DNA from: Streblospio benedicti
Taxonomy: Eukaryota > Annelida > Polychaeta > Spionida > Spionidae
Assembly: GCA_019095985.1 (NCBI GenBank)
Contig: CM032669.1
Coordinates: 8,183,880-8,247,879 of the forward strand
DNA: 64,000 nucleotides
Direction of reading: 5' to 3'
In this document: in pieces, positions 1-13,453 of the stretch
Numbering within the stretch: the first letter of the stretch is position 1
How the letters are laid out: each line of letters begins with the position of its first letter
Notes under the pieces: generated by a model
Told to the model about the DNA's origin: nothing
What the model saw: the letters and a program-made list of their open reading frames with translations, nothing else
The model's database searches: none
Translations under genes and position numbers: made by a program

Positions 1-224
1 GTGTTATGGAGAACTTGAAATACAATAAAACACCCAGAAATTGTATCAAATTATATAAACATAACACCAGGAACAAAAACGAAAATTAAAGTGGACAAAC
101 GAAAACAAACCAAAACAAATACGTATAATTAAAAAATTCAAAAGTTCAGCAACAGAAACAAAAACTAAAACAAAGAAAAATCCTTTATAATGTTATTATA
201 AATAGTCTCTGGTTCAAAAAAAAA

Positions 225-297
225 TGAGACACGTATAAGTTTTCAAACCATCCTCAAAGCAAATCTGTTGTCATTGAGACACGTATAAGTTTTCAAA
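225..297 (+). repeat. Pair of 23-bp direct repeats
   Basis: The sequence tgagacacgtataagttttc followed by aaa occurs at 225-247 and again at 275-297, exactly 50 bases apart and without mismatch. It could be two units of a short tandem repeat or a paired binding site. Nothing else in the flank explains it. Confidence 0.7.
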
Positions 298-477
298 TCC
301 CCAAACCCAAACCCCCAGTCGTCAGGTAGTGAGATTCCCACACTGGAGAGTAAACACTGTCCACGGACCAGCGGAGCGTCCCCAGTCCTGTCAGACAGAT
401 CCACAGACAGCCTGACGCGCTGTAAACTGTTAATTACTCACCGCTTCATTAGGTGGTTTTGTTTCAGGGGGAATTGG

Positions 478-634
478 TTCTTCTTACCATGCAATATATG
501 AAAATCCTAAAGTTTTTAAATGTTTTATTCTGTATCTGAAATCAGTTTCGAGGCAACTTGTTGCCTTGGTTTCAAATACGGAATAAAACATTTTAAAAAC
601 TTTAGGATTTTCATATATTGCATGGTAAGAAGAA
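478..634. repeat. Long near-perfect hairpin (foldback)
   Basis: Bases 478-541 and 571-634 are reverse complements over about 64 bp, with one single-base indel and two mismatches. The roughly 29-bp loop contains its own small dyad (aggcaac/gttgcct). The whole 157-bp segment can therefore fold into one extended stem. It may be a MITE made almost wholly of inverted repeats, or a transcribed hairpin. No coding potential is visible. Confidence 0.75.
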
Positions 635-1059
635 AGACTGGACATATTTAACATGAGACCACATGCAGTTTACTGTATAAACTCGATATTATAGTCTACA
701 GGACTTTGATTTATGTTCGTGTGCCCCTGGAAGTTTATTTTTCTTCAAGGATGTAGTTCGGTAAAAGTGACATTGCACGATGAAGATGCTTTTTGATAGG
801 TTTTTTCAAGTGAATGGCAACAATATCTGTTTACTTCCTCACAGTAGAAGGTGATCGTCACCAAAAACTTCTGTTCACTAGCTTATCAATCATCAGCACC
901 TACCCAATCTCATATCTATTACAAATACAGCCGACATATCATAAAAAAAACACAAATACGAACACAAAAACAAATACAAATAACTTTCATAAACCAAAGT
1001 TCAAAATCTGCCTCTCAACGTCAAATCCCAAACCCCCATCAAGTCACACTAAATGCAGG

Positions 1060-1330
1060 TGCGCCGACAACGTTACTCGATTTGCGCCGGGCACCTCGGG
1101 ACGTCGTTTGATCGGGTTCTCGGGGGAAAACAGCAAAAGAGGCCGAAGTGGAGGAAGAGGCGGGCATAATGGCAGGCGTTCATAGCCCGGGCCGGGAGGG
1201 TCTTCGGGGGTTCACGCCAATTTGGGCTGCAGAGAGGGCGGGTCTTTCATGGTGTACATCAAACGGGTCGTGTACAGCGCGGGTTATACGTATGTCGCCT
1301 GCAATTCGCTACGGTGGTTGCGTTTTCGAG
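1060..1330. promoter_or_regulatory. CpG-rich patch, possible promoter or exon
   Basis: This segment is clearly richer in G+C and in CpG dinucleotides than anything around it (for example gccgggcacctcgggacgtc and the cccgggccgggaggg block near 1190). It is followed by a GT-rich run to about 1440. CpG-dense islands in an otherwise AT-rich invertebrate genome often mark promoters or constrained exons. I could not read a convincing protein on either strand, so function is open. Confidence 0.3.
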
Positions 1331-3824
1331 TACAAGGGGTGTTTTGGTGCGGTGTTGTTTGTTTGGGTGTGTATGTGTGTGTATGGCGGGGTGGTGGTTT
1401 GGGTGGGGAGGGGGTTTTGTATTGGGAAAGCGCGAGCGCCTGGTATGTTAAATAGATTATATTATACATTGGTTTTGATATCATTATTATTGTGAATGGA
1501 ATATCATAAACAGCATAGACCCGACACGAAGTTGAAAAAAAAAACGAGTTAATGTTTTCATTTGAATGTTTTTGCACGGACATATTTGTAACCTCAAGAA
1601 AAAAAAAGCATTTACATATAGACTATTTTCACAAATAACTATACGCGTTTCTTGCGTAAATACTCAAGATCAAATAGAATAATTTGTATATTGTGCGTGC
1701 GTATATGCCCGCACCCTCCCTACACTCCCAACAGAAAAGCCCTGTAATGTTGTTCCATTTTCGCTCGTTTCACCGCAGTTAAAAAGTTCACCGACGGAAG
1801 CGCATTAACTCTGAGTTTGTCCGCAGAGCGGCGCTGTAGTGTGGGAGAGCACGGCGTAGTTCCAAACTGTCCGTGAGAGGGCGCCACAGAATGGTGCTTT
1901 GCCACTGAGTGTTTATCAGTCTCTGGTGTTGTATGATGTTTTTCGGGAATGGCATTTGTAAGGCCTGTAAAATCATTATATCTAGAAATCCATAATAAAA
2001 AACAACAAACAAAACTTAAAAAATAATAATAGAATTCATCACGGATATGCATAAAACCCCACTGGTAGAAAGTTATTTATGAGATAACATTCACCACAAA
2101 TATGCGTGTAATTAAACTTTCACTTATCTTCAGCACACATGTAACTAAAACTGCTATCTGTACCCGAGAAAAACTAGTCACCCCAGTCTCAAAAGTCATG
2201 TTAAAAAGGCAACTTCTAAAACAGTCATTATGAAATTTTTGCAACGCACCTGATCGCTTTATTTCCGTTGTATTAAAAACATGGCACCAAAACATCCCAT
2301 ATTTATCATGGTGTATGTGGTATAATTATATGGCCTGCATTATAATTACAATTTATAACCTTATATTAGCCTTCCCCTGTATTGTCAATGCAATTCGCAC
2401 GTTTCTGTGCCAAGTAAAAAAGAGTTGGTAAAAGCATCCTCCGGTAGAGGAAAGACACGATTCATTCTTCGTGTCTTTGATAATGGACAAATGGTCTAAA
2501 TTATCTGTCAAGATGCTTTTATAGTTACCTTCTTGATGTATGCTATTTGATGGCTGGGGACATTAGCCATTCAGCCCAGTCTTAACAATCAACCCCAGCC
2601 CTGCATTCAATGGGGCAAAGACTTCTCGAGAGCCAAATCTCTTATATGAAATTCATGAATAAAATATTGTTGCGCTATTGTGGGAAATGAGACCTTTCAA
2701 ATGTCGTTTGAGATGATTTTGATAAAAGTTTTGAATTCTACGCACCTACAAATAGCGTCAAAAATAGAGCTACATGAGCAAATCGCTTGTTATCTAACAG
2801 GAAATTAACGTCATAATTACAAATCACAACTTGTATCGGAAAAAAGACACTTCAGGGGGTCTAAAAACATCTGAAATCTTTACATGTTGTTAACAACCTC
2901 CCTGACCTTTCTACCGTTTACCTAGACAACTTAAACATCGGCAATACATTAAATACATACGTACATGCTTTTAAAACATTTTAGCCTTCTTTTTAGAAAC
3001 AATTTCTCACGAAATGTCATGAATCAAATAGGAGAAGTTGGTATTAATTACAGACAATCTTCTGCCTCTAAAGTTTGCCCTGTCACAATAGCATTTTACT
3101 TGCCATGGTTTATGCAACAGACATAGTGGTGGTGTTCCTTTAGCTTTGACACTGATGTATTCAAATACACTTGTATTATATATCACATTACATATCTATT
3201 AATCAACAGCGTTAAAGCTGCAATGCACCCATCCCCAAGTCTATCATTCAAGTGAAATCTAGGAGAGTTACCAATGCGGGTGGTTTTCAATGCAGGAAAA
3301 AGAGAAATGGGAGTACGATAACTATTAGTCAAAACTAATGCTTCGTGAACACAATGCATTGTTATCACACAACCCACAAAAGTATCTTCGTGCAATCAGT
3401 TTATAATTCAAATGTAAACAAAATCCACCAACGTGAATACGTCTGCGCGTTTGCCTTTTAAGGTCAACCTGCGCAAAATAAATGCGCACAAGCGCAAAAA
3501 CTACATCAAAATCCATACGGTATTGGTCAATAATGATGCAATCATCTCTCTGTCAACAAGATGATGATAAAATCACAGCATGTCACCCTTTTTTGTTGCT
3601 ATTTAACCATCAATTTTGGTTTAGCTCCCCTGAACGCATGGTCAAGCAAGCAAATCCTGCCACTCGCGTCAGGAACGCGACCAACGTTTTATCTCAGTAC
3701 ACAAATACAAAAAACAACAGCAAAATGATTGAAAAACAAATTAGGGCCGCTTAACAAATGATTTGCTAAGCATTCTGTGCTTGGTTGTGCATGTAAACAC
3801 AAACTAGCAATGCATGGCAGCGCC

Positions 3825-3832
3825 TATATAAG
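3825..3832 (+). promoter_or_regulatory. TATA-like box
   Basis: The sequence tatataag lies in a GC-containing context (gcgcctatataaggagac). The downstream ATG at 3849 opens a 61-codon frame with no recognisable domain. No proven transcript is implied; this is only a motif match. Confidence 0.2.
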
Positions 3833-4386
3833 GAGACAGGTAGCTTTGATGGTGGACAGTGCGGCTTTCTCGTTGGATCAGTTCAGACCAGTGGATATCT
3901 TTTCATTGAGCCCACCTGAACTCAAAGCTTGTGGACTATATTATAGGATTATTGACATGCATTTGCATGTTTCAAATGGAAATCAACGATTGAAGTCGGG
4001 GAGTTCAAAACAAAGACAAATACACATACGATAATTATCATAATTGCAGTGTTTGAAATAATACAGAATAAATAGCCAAAAGCGCTCAGAGCAGCGAACG
4101 ATTTATTTGTTTTTAAAGCTTCGTGGGAACGTTGTGGTAATTTACACAGAAAAATATAACCATGTATTGTTTTCCTAACATCTTCAACAGCACACAAAGC
4201 ACGCACATAAATTTTATATCTCTCACAGCTTTGCACAAAACACCCCAAACCAAACCAATTATAATTCCACAGCATCGCTATAATTGCCAGTCTTTCCAAA
4301 GGCTGCTCCAATTTCCATATTCTTGAAGAGGGAAATGCAGGCCTATTTAAGCAATTATAGGCATAGCTCTGACATTTAAAAAGAAC

Positions 4387-6255
4387 CTGGGTCAAACAGT
4401 ACTGAAATTGCAATCTCGCATGTCCCATTGCTATTATTCTTGGCTTGGGCAGCACGATACGATGGAAAGAACTCAACATATACTTCCTCGAGGAATCTTC
4501 TGTCAATAGTTGCTGTAAAATCCATCTGTCATCTTTTCCAGAGGATGTTAGAAGCCATTAGATATGCAACTTAATGTGATTTTCAACTCCAAATGGCTGT
4601 TTCGCATAGAGGATGTAAATTACCCCCTATCGCTAGCGAAGATATCATCACCAAGCCGACAGCAATTCCTAAGCATAGCCATATAATTTGTCTGAAGAAC
4701 TGCCATTTTCCTTTAGATCTCCTACCAGATATTGTCTGTGTATTTGGAGAAAGGAGGGTTGGTTTTCGACATGTATCATCTAAAAGTTCTAAGCCATTAA
4801 ATAGCAATATAAATTACCTGGGAGCCGACATAAGACAGATTTATATCCCATTAAATTTAAAGCTAACTTCTTGACTATTGAAGATCGGGTTCTGAGTAAG
4901 CTTTCTTGATTAGTATAGTAACAGGGTGCCAACTATTCCTTGGTGCATTTAGTTACATGAATCTAAAAGATTAAACGATAGTATTCAAAGAAGGAATGAA
5001 TAAGACCTGAATAATATCACCACGAATTCCACTTTAATGACATGTTCTACACAACAGAAGTATGTGGAGCACAATTTTTGCAACCTCTTTGCTAAATTGT
5101 AAAACGAAAGGTCCTGCACCCGGACTGAAAGCTTTGTCCCCACCACAAAAGCACACAAGTATCGTATCAAAATATAAACTACGCACTAGTTTATAATATG
5201 GGTGAAAGAGCTTTGATTGTCAAATGCACAGATGCAGTAATTACAAAGTATTTACACTTAAGATACTTTAATGGTAGAGGTCATGACTTTGAGACCATAT
5301 AAAACAAGCCCATAAATATTGTACAACGGAATTAAAGTCTTCTTCAAAGACTTGAGATGATGACTGAACCCGCCCCCCATTCTTACATGGCATGTACCAT
5401 GGACATTTAAAGCTTTTACGTGGACAATAAACCAGCATAAGATAAGAACATCTAAGCCAGACCACGCGCTGAGTATTTCACTCATGGCTTCTTCTGACCT
5501 TGTAGCACACAGTTAATAGTCTTCAAACGCAAAGACCGTGATCAGAGATTGGTCTGGTTAAAAATGTCTTCATTGAGTGTCCATACATAACACAGTAGTT
5601 CCCAATGTCAGGTTTCACCATTCCACAGTTGCAGCCATACATGGGCTTTCTAAGAGTGTCCATTTCTGGCCAAGCCAAGCAGAAGGCATTTCATAGACGT
5701 ATGCGTGGGGTTAAAAGAAGCAATGAATTGGACAGAACAGCTTCATATACAGATCTCACTGAATCATACACAGCCAAAGAAAAGTGAACTCTTGTGAGAT
5801 TTGCAGCTTGACTGACTGCGTCTGGTATCTGTGGGAATCTTTCTCTTCAGCGAAGTCTTGTATCAGATAAGTTTGTGTCCGTGCAAAACGCTCAGTGGTC
5901 ATCCAGGTACAGAAGTTTTATCAAAGCAGCCAAACCCAACAAGGCATCAAATATCAGCCAGGCAGATCTCTTGGCTACAGGAAAAAAACCAACCTGTGCA
6001 TGATTCCGATTTGATGATGTGCTTAATATGCTCAGAAAGTGTGTGGTGTGCATTTCACAGAAGCACGTTTTAATGAAATGAAAATATCTATTGAGGGAAA
6101 TGCATTGTGCATTCCAAGGGTAACCTGTTGTGTCTCCCTGGGAAGGCTTCATTGGCATGTTTATGGCTACTAAGCCAGTGACAGGTACAATAGTGCCAGC
6201 TTGGCTGATTGTTGTGACATTAAGTAGTATGGCTGATGAGGAATCAGGACCGAGC
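4387..6255 (-). CDS. Possible exons of a single-pass membrane protein with a SEA-like stretch (partial gene)
   Basis: Three minus-strand segments join in phase. Segment 6255-6125 (43 codons) ends at a CAG|GTTACC donor in phase 1. Segment 4788-4624 (54 codons) follows a T-rich acceptor ending TTAG, holds a basic patch and one strong hydrophobic helix (WLCLGIAVGLVMISSLAIG), and ends at GGGG|GTAATT in phase 1. Segment 4512-4387 (41 codons) follows TTTTACAG and reads ATIDRRFLEEVYVEFFPSYR, then a CEIAISVLFDPG strand, ending at CAG|GTTCTT. A short cytoplasmic tail, one helix, then a beta-rich region ending in a DPGS-like turn is the layout of type II membrane proteins with SEA domains (enteropeptidase-like). 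That match is from memory and weak. No start codon, protease domain or stop is identified. Other exons would lie outside these bounds. The alternative is chance open frames; the consistent splice phases argue against it. Confidence 0.33.
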
Positions 6256-9200
6256 CTATTGAAGCATGTAAATGGGTTAGGCAAGAGTGTAGGCAGGGGC
6301 ATTGTTCTTTGCTGACAATGGTAGACACTTGTTAAGTGGGTTCCATCCCTCTATGGGAGTGGCTGCTTGTATATGCAAGCTGTTTTTGGGGGGTGGCAGA
6401 TGAGGAAGCTGCCACATTGCTGCTGCTCTGACATACATGGTCGACCACTATCGGCTGCATACATCTGTGTAGCGCTGTCAGGAAAACCTGTGTCATTTTG
6501 TCCTCCATTAATCACGCAGTTTGTGACATATCACGCTGGGTGGGAATAGGCTATAATTGAAGCATTCCCACGCAACGCTGTTTTGCTACATTGTGTCCTG
6601 TTTTCATGGCTGACTCTCGTCTGTTGACAAGGCTGTGTTTGCGCAGGCGCGATCGACATGTACACAGTTTGGGCAAGTAAAATAATTAGTCAGAGACAGT
6701 ATGATAATAAACACGTCTTTAATATTAAGTGACACATAATATAGATCTGGTGGAATGTTTAGTACAGTATTAATCAGCACCAAGAAGCATATGAATGCCA
6801 TTTAATCTGCTGTCCAAATACGATGAATACCGCGAGTATTAGCAGAACCGTTGAAAGCACCACTCAGAGCTAAAAATGCACGTTGAAATGACCACTCAAG
6901 AGTATTTCGTAACTCTCACAATAGTAGGTACTGGACCAAGCATCAAAGCGATTAATCAGTTAAACATGCAACCTCCCTTCAGGCCCTAGCAATGATCTTT
7001 TAATTACAAGCTGAGATCTTTTAGGTGGCTGCGTATATTGCCAAGAAATATTTCTTTAGCTTGCATGACCCCTTCAGCGAGATCTAATCAGCACTATATT
7101 ATGGCCAGGGGTGCCATAGGTATTGGTTTTGTACGCACAACACAGGATTCCTTGACAGCATCAAAGACTTGCTGATTGCCTGGTGAAGTGCGAACTTGGT
7201 GGTGGACACAGCTTTTTCTGCTAGGAACGAGCAAACAGAGCTGTATTGTGTGTGTGGCAGCTTTCAAGGTGTTTGTTCGACACTGGTATTGCAAAACTTC
7301 TTCTGCTGAGGTCTACAAATATTCAATCGGCGTCGGCAGCGGCGTGGTATTTAATCAATATCTTAGGGGAGTGGAAAGGAATCAACAGAGCTCTATGTGT
7401 TGCGTCTCAACACGTCCCATATGATAGCTTCTCATATGATCCCTTCAAACAATACCCAGACTGTTATATGGCAGGCAGGCTCTTTTAAGCTCTGGCGTAG
7501 CAACCAAAGCATTCCCACACACCGTGCATGCAGCAAATGTGGCAAGAGTTTAAGTTATATTGTAGCACTCCCTATAAGTGTCAAAAGGAGGACAGTAGAC
7601 ATCAATCATATGTGAAAGTACTTCGACACGCTCCATGGACACCTTCTCTTCCTGGTAGAAATGTTGTCAATGTCATGCTCAATGAAGCTCAACCATAAAC
7701 ACAGAACGCGTGCCAAAGATACTTTGGACATGTGGTTATAGGTGGGGACTTTAACTCCACTTGTTCTAGTAACATGTTAGGGGCAACAGACTGGAGAGAC
7801 AGTGACTTTTCAGAGTGAATTTTGATTGAAGTGAACCACAAAAATCTACGTTCATAACATGGTTAGTGGCTGTGTCATTTTCGTTTTTTGTCAATTTGTG
7901 CCGGGAAGATTTTAAACGGTTTATGTTTAAATGAATATTTCGTTTGGTAGATTGGGTGTTGAAATGATATTGTCTACTGGTTATATTTAAAGATAGTTTG
8001 ATAAACTGCAAACAGAGAATATGTAACTACTATATCAACATGAAATAAACACTTATAAGGGAACTTTAGTCACGATCATCATGAGTCACTCAGGCATTTT
8101 GAACAGTAGCAGTGGGTGGATTGGAACTTCTGTGGGTAGATTTCATTATTCAGTGGTATCACTACACACTGATGTTTGTAAATAAGATAAGTAAACAGTG
8201 TCATTTTAGAAAACATTAAGTGATTAACATCAAGCATTGTACATTAGGAAGATGGTAAACAGAGACTCGTAAAGTATTTTAGCTTTTATGCCATGTTTAA
8301 GTGTTTGTCACATTAAAGTGACATTTCTGCCTCCACGACACAAAGATGTGATTAGAGAAAGAACAAGATACATATATAGTCACAACACACAAATGATCAT
8401 CTGGCATCGGGTGAAATAGTCTCACCTAAAGATACCCAAAGCATTGCAGTAGGGGACAGAATAAATTTCCATAATGACACGTTGGCTCAGGTCTAGGGAG
8501 CTCGTTTTCAATGTAGGTGATGGCCAGAGCCAGCATAAAAATGGCACAAAATGCTGGGAAAGGTGTAATTTAGGCAGAAACGAAGATGCTTGGGAGAGTG
8601 GTGATTATACAGTGCCACAAGGCCTGGGGTATCAGCTTCCCTGGGAAATGGACTTTACAACTAGGGGGTAGGGAACATGCAGGTCTGGTGATTGTATATA
8701 CATGCAATGGGTGGCTTCTTGAAGGTGCTGGAATTTGATATTTAATTCAGAGGGTTGTTTTTTGGTTTGTTTTTTAGCACATTCAAGGACACGGGTATTT
8801 AAAAAAGTTAAAGGCAGTGGTTTGGTTTAATTATGGACTTATGGGTTGCTTATGTACATTTAAGCGAGGAGAGGAAGAGGTCAAGACACTACGTAAGATT
8901 ATGGGGAGTATGTGGGCAAGAGAATAGAACAAAATCAGAACGTAACAAACACAGACAAACAATAACGTGTAAAATTGAAATCAAACTTGATATATCAATG
9001 CTGGCATGCAAAACACTAACATAATACACTTAAACATTGTATCCTTCATACATTGTATCTGCATACTAATTTCAAACCATGCTTACAAATAACAGAAGCA
9101 AAACTTAACAAAATGGGATTCAAATATGAGGGAAAATCAGACATATAAACATTGATCAACAACGTACAAAGGGGAACATGCAACATGATCAACATGCCAC

Positions 9201-9443
9201 TTAAGAGGTACATGTATACTCACTTTAATTTGGAAATGATGTGTCCACGTAAGCTCAAAATAAATACAACTTATGTTAGAATGCATTTCCTAGTTCCAAT
9301 TGTAATAGACATGTTATTAGTGTTGTTAGTTAGAATATTGAATGGAAACAAATGATGATAATAATATCACATACATACAGTCTATGGAGGTTTGTAACGA
9401 TTCAATGAAGTTTCAAAATTACCAGTATCATAAAGAACATTTT
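6256..9443. other. No gene recognised
   Basis: AT-rich sequence with scattered short open frames on both strands and no recognisable domain, repeat array or RNA gene. A run up to the assembly gap at 9444. Confidence 0.55.
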
Positions 9444-9543
9444 NNNNNNNNNNNNNNNNNNNNNNNNNNNNNNNNNNNNNNNNNNNNNNNNNNNNNNNNN
9501 NNNNNNNNNNNNNNNNNNNNNNNNNNNNNNNNNNNNNNNNNNN
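9444..9543. other. Assembly gap (100 N)
   Basis: Exactly 100 N. The round number indicates a placeholder for a gap of unknown length, so distance and orientation across it are not certain. Confidence 0.98.
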
Positions 9544-9751
9544 AAATGGATAGTGACAGATGGATGAAAAATGCCTCTGTCAAAATTACAACTTAATGTT
9601 ATAATGTACCTGGAAAAACCTCTCTTTTGGACACTGAATTGAAGCACATGGAAATTGATGGTATGTATATGCAATTGATAGTCGGTTTTTAAAAGGGACA
9701 GTGGTTTATTTATCATGTAAAAGGTAATAATTAATCCCGAACCTGCTAACA

Positions 9752-9752
<1 letters not shown>

Positions 9753-9782
<30 letters not shown>

Positions 9783-9820
9783 ACCAGCCAGCCAGCCAGC
9801 CAGCCAACCAGCCAGCCAGC
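9753..9820. repeat. (AGCC)n microsatellite
   Basis: About 17 units of the tetranucleotide AGCC, with two interrupted units (ccaacc). The repeat is open in several frames only because of its composition; the apparent Leu-Ala-Gly-Trp frame on the minus strand is not a gene. Confidence 0.95.
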
Positions 9821-10344
9821 ATATAGCATAGCAAACCACAGATAATATATATATACAAAAAATAGTTATATAAGTGATAAAAAATCATAACTGGGCCAAC
9901 GATTTCTTGTAATTGAATGTGACTGTTTCTTTAATAACCATTGATATAATCATAAAAAACATAACCATAAATAATGATTATTTGTGAGATATAATTATTA
10001 TTTAGTCATGTACCACCACAGTGTACCGTTAAAAATGTGATTGTCTTCTTTGATGTTTAACTCTCAATAATACGATTTCAATGGTCTTCCTAACTATAAA
10101 AGAAAAGTCTTTCTAAATGTAAAAAGAAATGAATGACGATAAAATCTTGTCAAACGCTGAATGATTATAGCTTTTGACATACATTGACTTCGTTAAAAGA
10201 ACTGTTCATTTTGATTAAATGTCGCAAAGTTATATTCCATTTGAATGACATTTTGTATTTTTCTTTCATGTGAAAAAGTATAAAGTTGTGTTGATAAGAA
10301 TAAGTTAGGTAGGGCGCGGTTCAGAAGCAGAACATGGTCTGATG

Positions 10345-10623
10345 CAGCGGCGGATCCGGAGCTGAAAGTTTGGAAAGTTCCACAAGAGCTGAGAAGGCAA
10401 GCACCAACAGTGCGCAGCCGAGTCCAGGGGGGTCTGGAGGCATGCCCTCCCCCCTCCAGGAAAATTTTGCAAAATATAATGAAAATGGTACATTTTGGCG
10501 ACACATTAGCCTTGCTTTCCTCTAATTTAATATGTCTCTCAGTGGCATTTATATAGATTTAGAAAAATTAGAATCTTTAGCTGGTTTCAGAACCTGGTGT
10601 AACCTTGTCTGGATCCGCCCCTG
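10345..10623. mobile_element. hAT-like MITE, 279 bp
   Basis: The left end CAGCGGCGGATCC and the right end GGATCCGCCCCTG are inverted repeats, differing at one position in the first 13. Both ends are directly flanked by TGATG (10340-10344 and 10624-10628), a likely target-site duplication. CAG-starting GC-rich inverted ends are typical of hAT elements, although hAT usually makes 8-bp duplications and only 5 match here. The interior has no transposase frame, so it is non-autonomous. Confidence 0.6.
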
Positions 10624-10628
10624 TGATG

Positions 10629-13453
10629 AAATGTTCACAGACTAGATGGATTTATGCCAATGGCATGTATATTGGTGTTGCTTGCCCCCTCTTTTTAAGT
10701 ACACTATAAACATATGACTACGGTACATCCCTTCTTTTCTCCCAATATTCATGAAAATACAGCTCCTCTAAAATTCCAACTATGCAACTATTGCACAATA
10801 ATCACGTCCACTTCACCAAAATTGCGACCAATTCTAAGGGTGAGAAAGTCAAGCCTCCTTGTTCTAGTGGGCGTAGGCTTTTCTCGGTCACAACTGACCA
10901 CGAGGGTGGCTTCTAAAGTTACGCGAGTTATACCTTGGGAAACGTGTCAAAAAGATGCTTCTATTATTCCGTCTCCATACAACAAGCAGACACCCCTTTG
11001 ATTTTGACAATGGCCGCATATCTCTATTGTGGGCGAGCAATAAAGATGGTTTCTCCGGACATGCGCACAATAGTGGTCATCCTGGCTGGAGGGGTCATCT
11101 GTGAGGTATCTAGGCGAGGCGGCGGCGGCAAGAAAGGGGCCTATTTAGATGAGAGTTTAGATACGACAGAGTTTTGTCTGCTAATGCCCGGGGCTAAGAT
11201 GTTGGAGGAAAATAACAAGTGTCAGAATGTAATTGGAAATCAATGTAGTTTCTGACCCCACAGGAATAATACGTGGTTTTGGTGGCATAGAAGGACGTTC
11301 TCTATGAAGATCGTGTTTCTTTGGCTAAAATATTCATTACATGGGCCCTAGCATCGTTAGATGTGAGTGCGGGGGGTAGGGGTGGGGGTGGGTGCGTGTG
11401 CGTATAGTATATCTGATATATAAACACCATTCTTAGACATATAGTTTATAAGACAAGTTGACGAAGCACACCAAAACTAGACACCATACAGCTTCCTGGT
11501 TACATTACTGACTAATGAAGTTTCGCGACAATGTTTAATTTGTGATTGCATATTTATAGGGATGATGTACATGTCAAGTTTTGAATATTCCATTTTTTTG
11601 TGGGTCTGATATTTTATCTCTCGCGCCTAAACTTTTCATATCAGAATTACACTATTAAGTATTCAAATGTGGCATCATAAATATTACAGATTTGTGATTT
11701 CGATTACAATTTGCATTGGCATATATAATAAATATTATTTTATGGCATATATAAGTTATGTTTGAATAAATACTGTGATATTCAGCTTCATTTAAATACT
11801 TTTGAACATAAATCCAGTCAAGAAAAAAAACTGGATGCCGTGACAAAATGTACTACCCTTGTGTTTTTTTCAATAGTGTGGGTAGTTGGAACATAAATCC
11901 AGCCTGAAACGGATCACACTGTCCTTGTTTTTTACAAGTATAGTAACCCTGTCCTATAGTATATGAGTAAGAATTATGTCTGTACAGTAAAAGTAGTATC
12001 AATACCCTAACCCCATCTGACGACACTGGGGCCCATGAGAAAATGGAGTTGATGTTTTTAGTTCATAGTTCTTTTTATTCATATGTACATCATGTATATT
12101 ATTTTCATGCATGTATTTCTTGCTTCATTGATGTTTATAATTTCATTATTTTGTACTGGCATGTCTATTAATTCCCACGTCAGTATTAACTTAATTACAT
12201 CAGAGATATGTGCAAGTACGTTATCTTCTCTTCCAATGTGTCATATTATTGCGCCTATATTTACCAAAAAGATTTATCACTCAGCTCTAAACAATGGCAA
12301 AAAATAACAACTTCAACAAACCATAACATTTATGTTCTACAGAGGGCCAATAGAAAAGTGTTTGTCAATCAGATATAAACTATCCCTCTTTTTGCCTTCT
12401 AATTTCCACCATCAGTAAGTTTAAATCCCTTGGATAAGCAGATGTGAATAAAATACTTTCTCCGAATTATAATTGAATTTTAGTTGCACCTGCAACTTTC
12501 ATTAAACCATATTATGTAAGGTGGGCGGGTGTTATTTCAAATGAATGCTAAAATTCATTCTTTTATCAGATCTAGATGATTCTGTGTGTAGTAGGCTTAA
12601 GTGAAAAGAATAAGTATCAAAATCTATTTCTCATTAATTGAAACATGCAGACTTATTATTCATTCAGTTTACGCTATTAAAAAGTAAACTACAAATATAG
12701 TTGACAGCTGGCTGGTGGCTAATACCCCCCAAAGATGCCAGTGGTTATTCAACAAGACATTGATGTTGCAGCCATAGCAGGTAGAAAATAAAAGTTTATG
12801 TAATATTATACTTGTGTAAACAAGGGTATATGACATGCCACAACACATAATCATATCCTGGTTGAACCCCATCCTTGCTATTTAGGGCCATAAATTAGAT
12901 TTTCATAATGCCAAAGAACATTTTTAAGTATACCATGTTAATGACATTTTCCATAGTAGACTACATTAAACATATGTATGTACACCACTTATATTTTCAT
13001 ATCCTACAGAGTCCTGGCATATGACATACGTTTAGTAAATGGCCGTCATTTCTTTCATTTCTCAACTCGTCATTGTTAAGGATTCCAACACAAGTCATAT
13101 CGCTAGTGTCAATTGCAATCGTGTTTTCTAACAATGCGTTCAGGGGGTCACCCCCAGATTTTACCCCCCCCCCCCCAAAAAAAAAGGAAAACAACAAACA
13201 GAAAAAATAAAAACAAAGAAATAAACAAAAAAACACAAGAAGAATTGGGGAAAAGTAAGAAAAAAGGTCTCTCTGAAGCCTACACGACGACAAAGTACTT
13301 CATCTTTAGAACAACAAAATTCATGCCACCATTTCATAAAAGTAGAAGAATTCATTAACCCCTGTGTTATCAATCCATAAATCAGATCTTTCATTAAAAA
13401 GATCTGCACCTTAATTCATTCATTTAGGTCGTTTAATTTTTCATTCACTCAAA
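10629..13453. other. No gene recognised; homopolymer runs
   Basis: Mostly AT-rich with a G-rich run near 11370-11395 and adjoining poly-C and poly-A runs at about 13160-13190. No protein domain or RNA gene is apparent on either strand. Confidence 0.5.

Larger units (their letters stand above)
1..4386. other. AT-rich non-coding stretch, no gene recognised
   Basis: No reading frame here looks like a protein domain I know. Short open frames occur on both strands but have repetitive or AT-driven composition. Inside it are a 23-bp direct repeat (225-247 and 275-297), a long hairpin (478-634), a CpG-rich patch (about 1060-1330) and one TATA-like site near 3825, each listed separately. If the possible minus-strand gene at 4387-6255 is real, this stretch would be downstream introns or flank of that gene. 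Confidence 0.6.

Noticed and set aside
3949-4506. 185-codon minus-strand frame overlapping the proposed exon at 4512-4387
   Set aside because: It is long but in a different frame from the phase-matched exon, has no domain, and reads through AT-rich hydrophobic sequence.
9402-9839. 145-residue frame running through the N gap and the AGCC microsatellite
   Set aside because: It exists only because N codons do not stop it and because the tetranucleotide repeat is open in every frame.
13113-13409. Lys/Asn-rich and Phe/Cys-rich frames around the poly-C/poly-A run
   Set aside because: Composition-driven by homopolymers and A-rich sequence.
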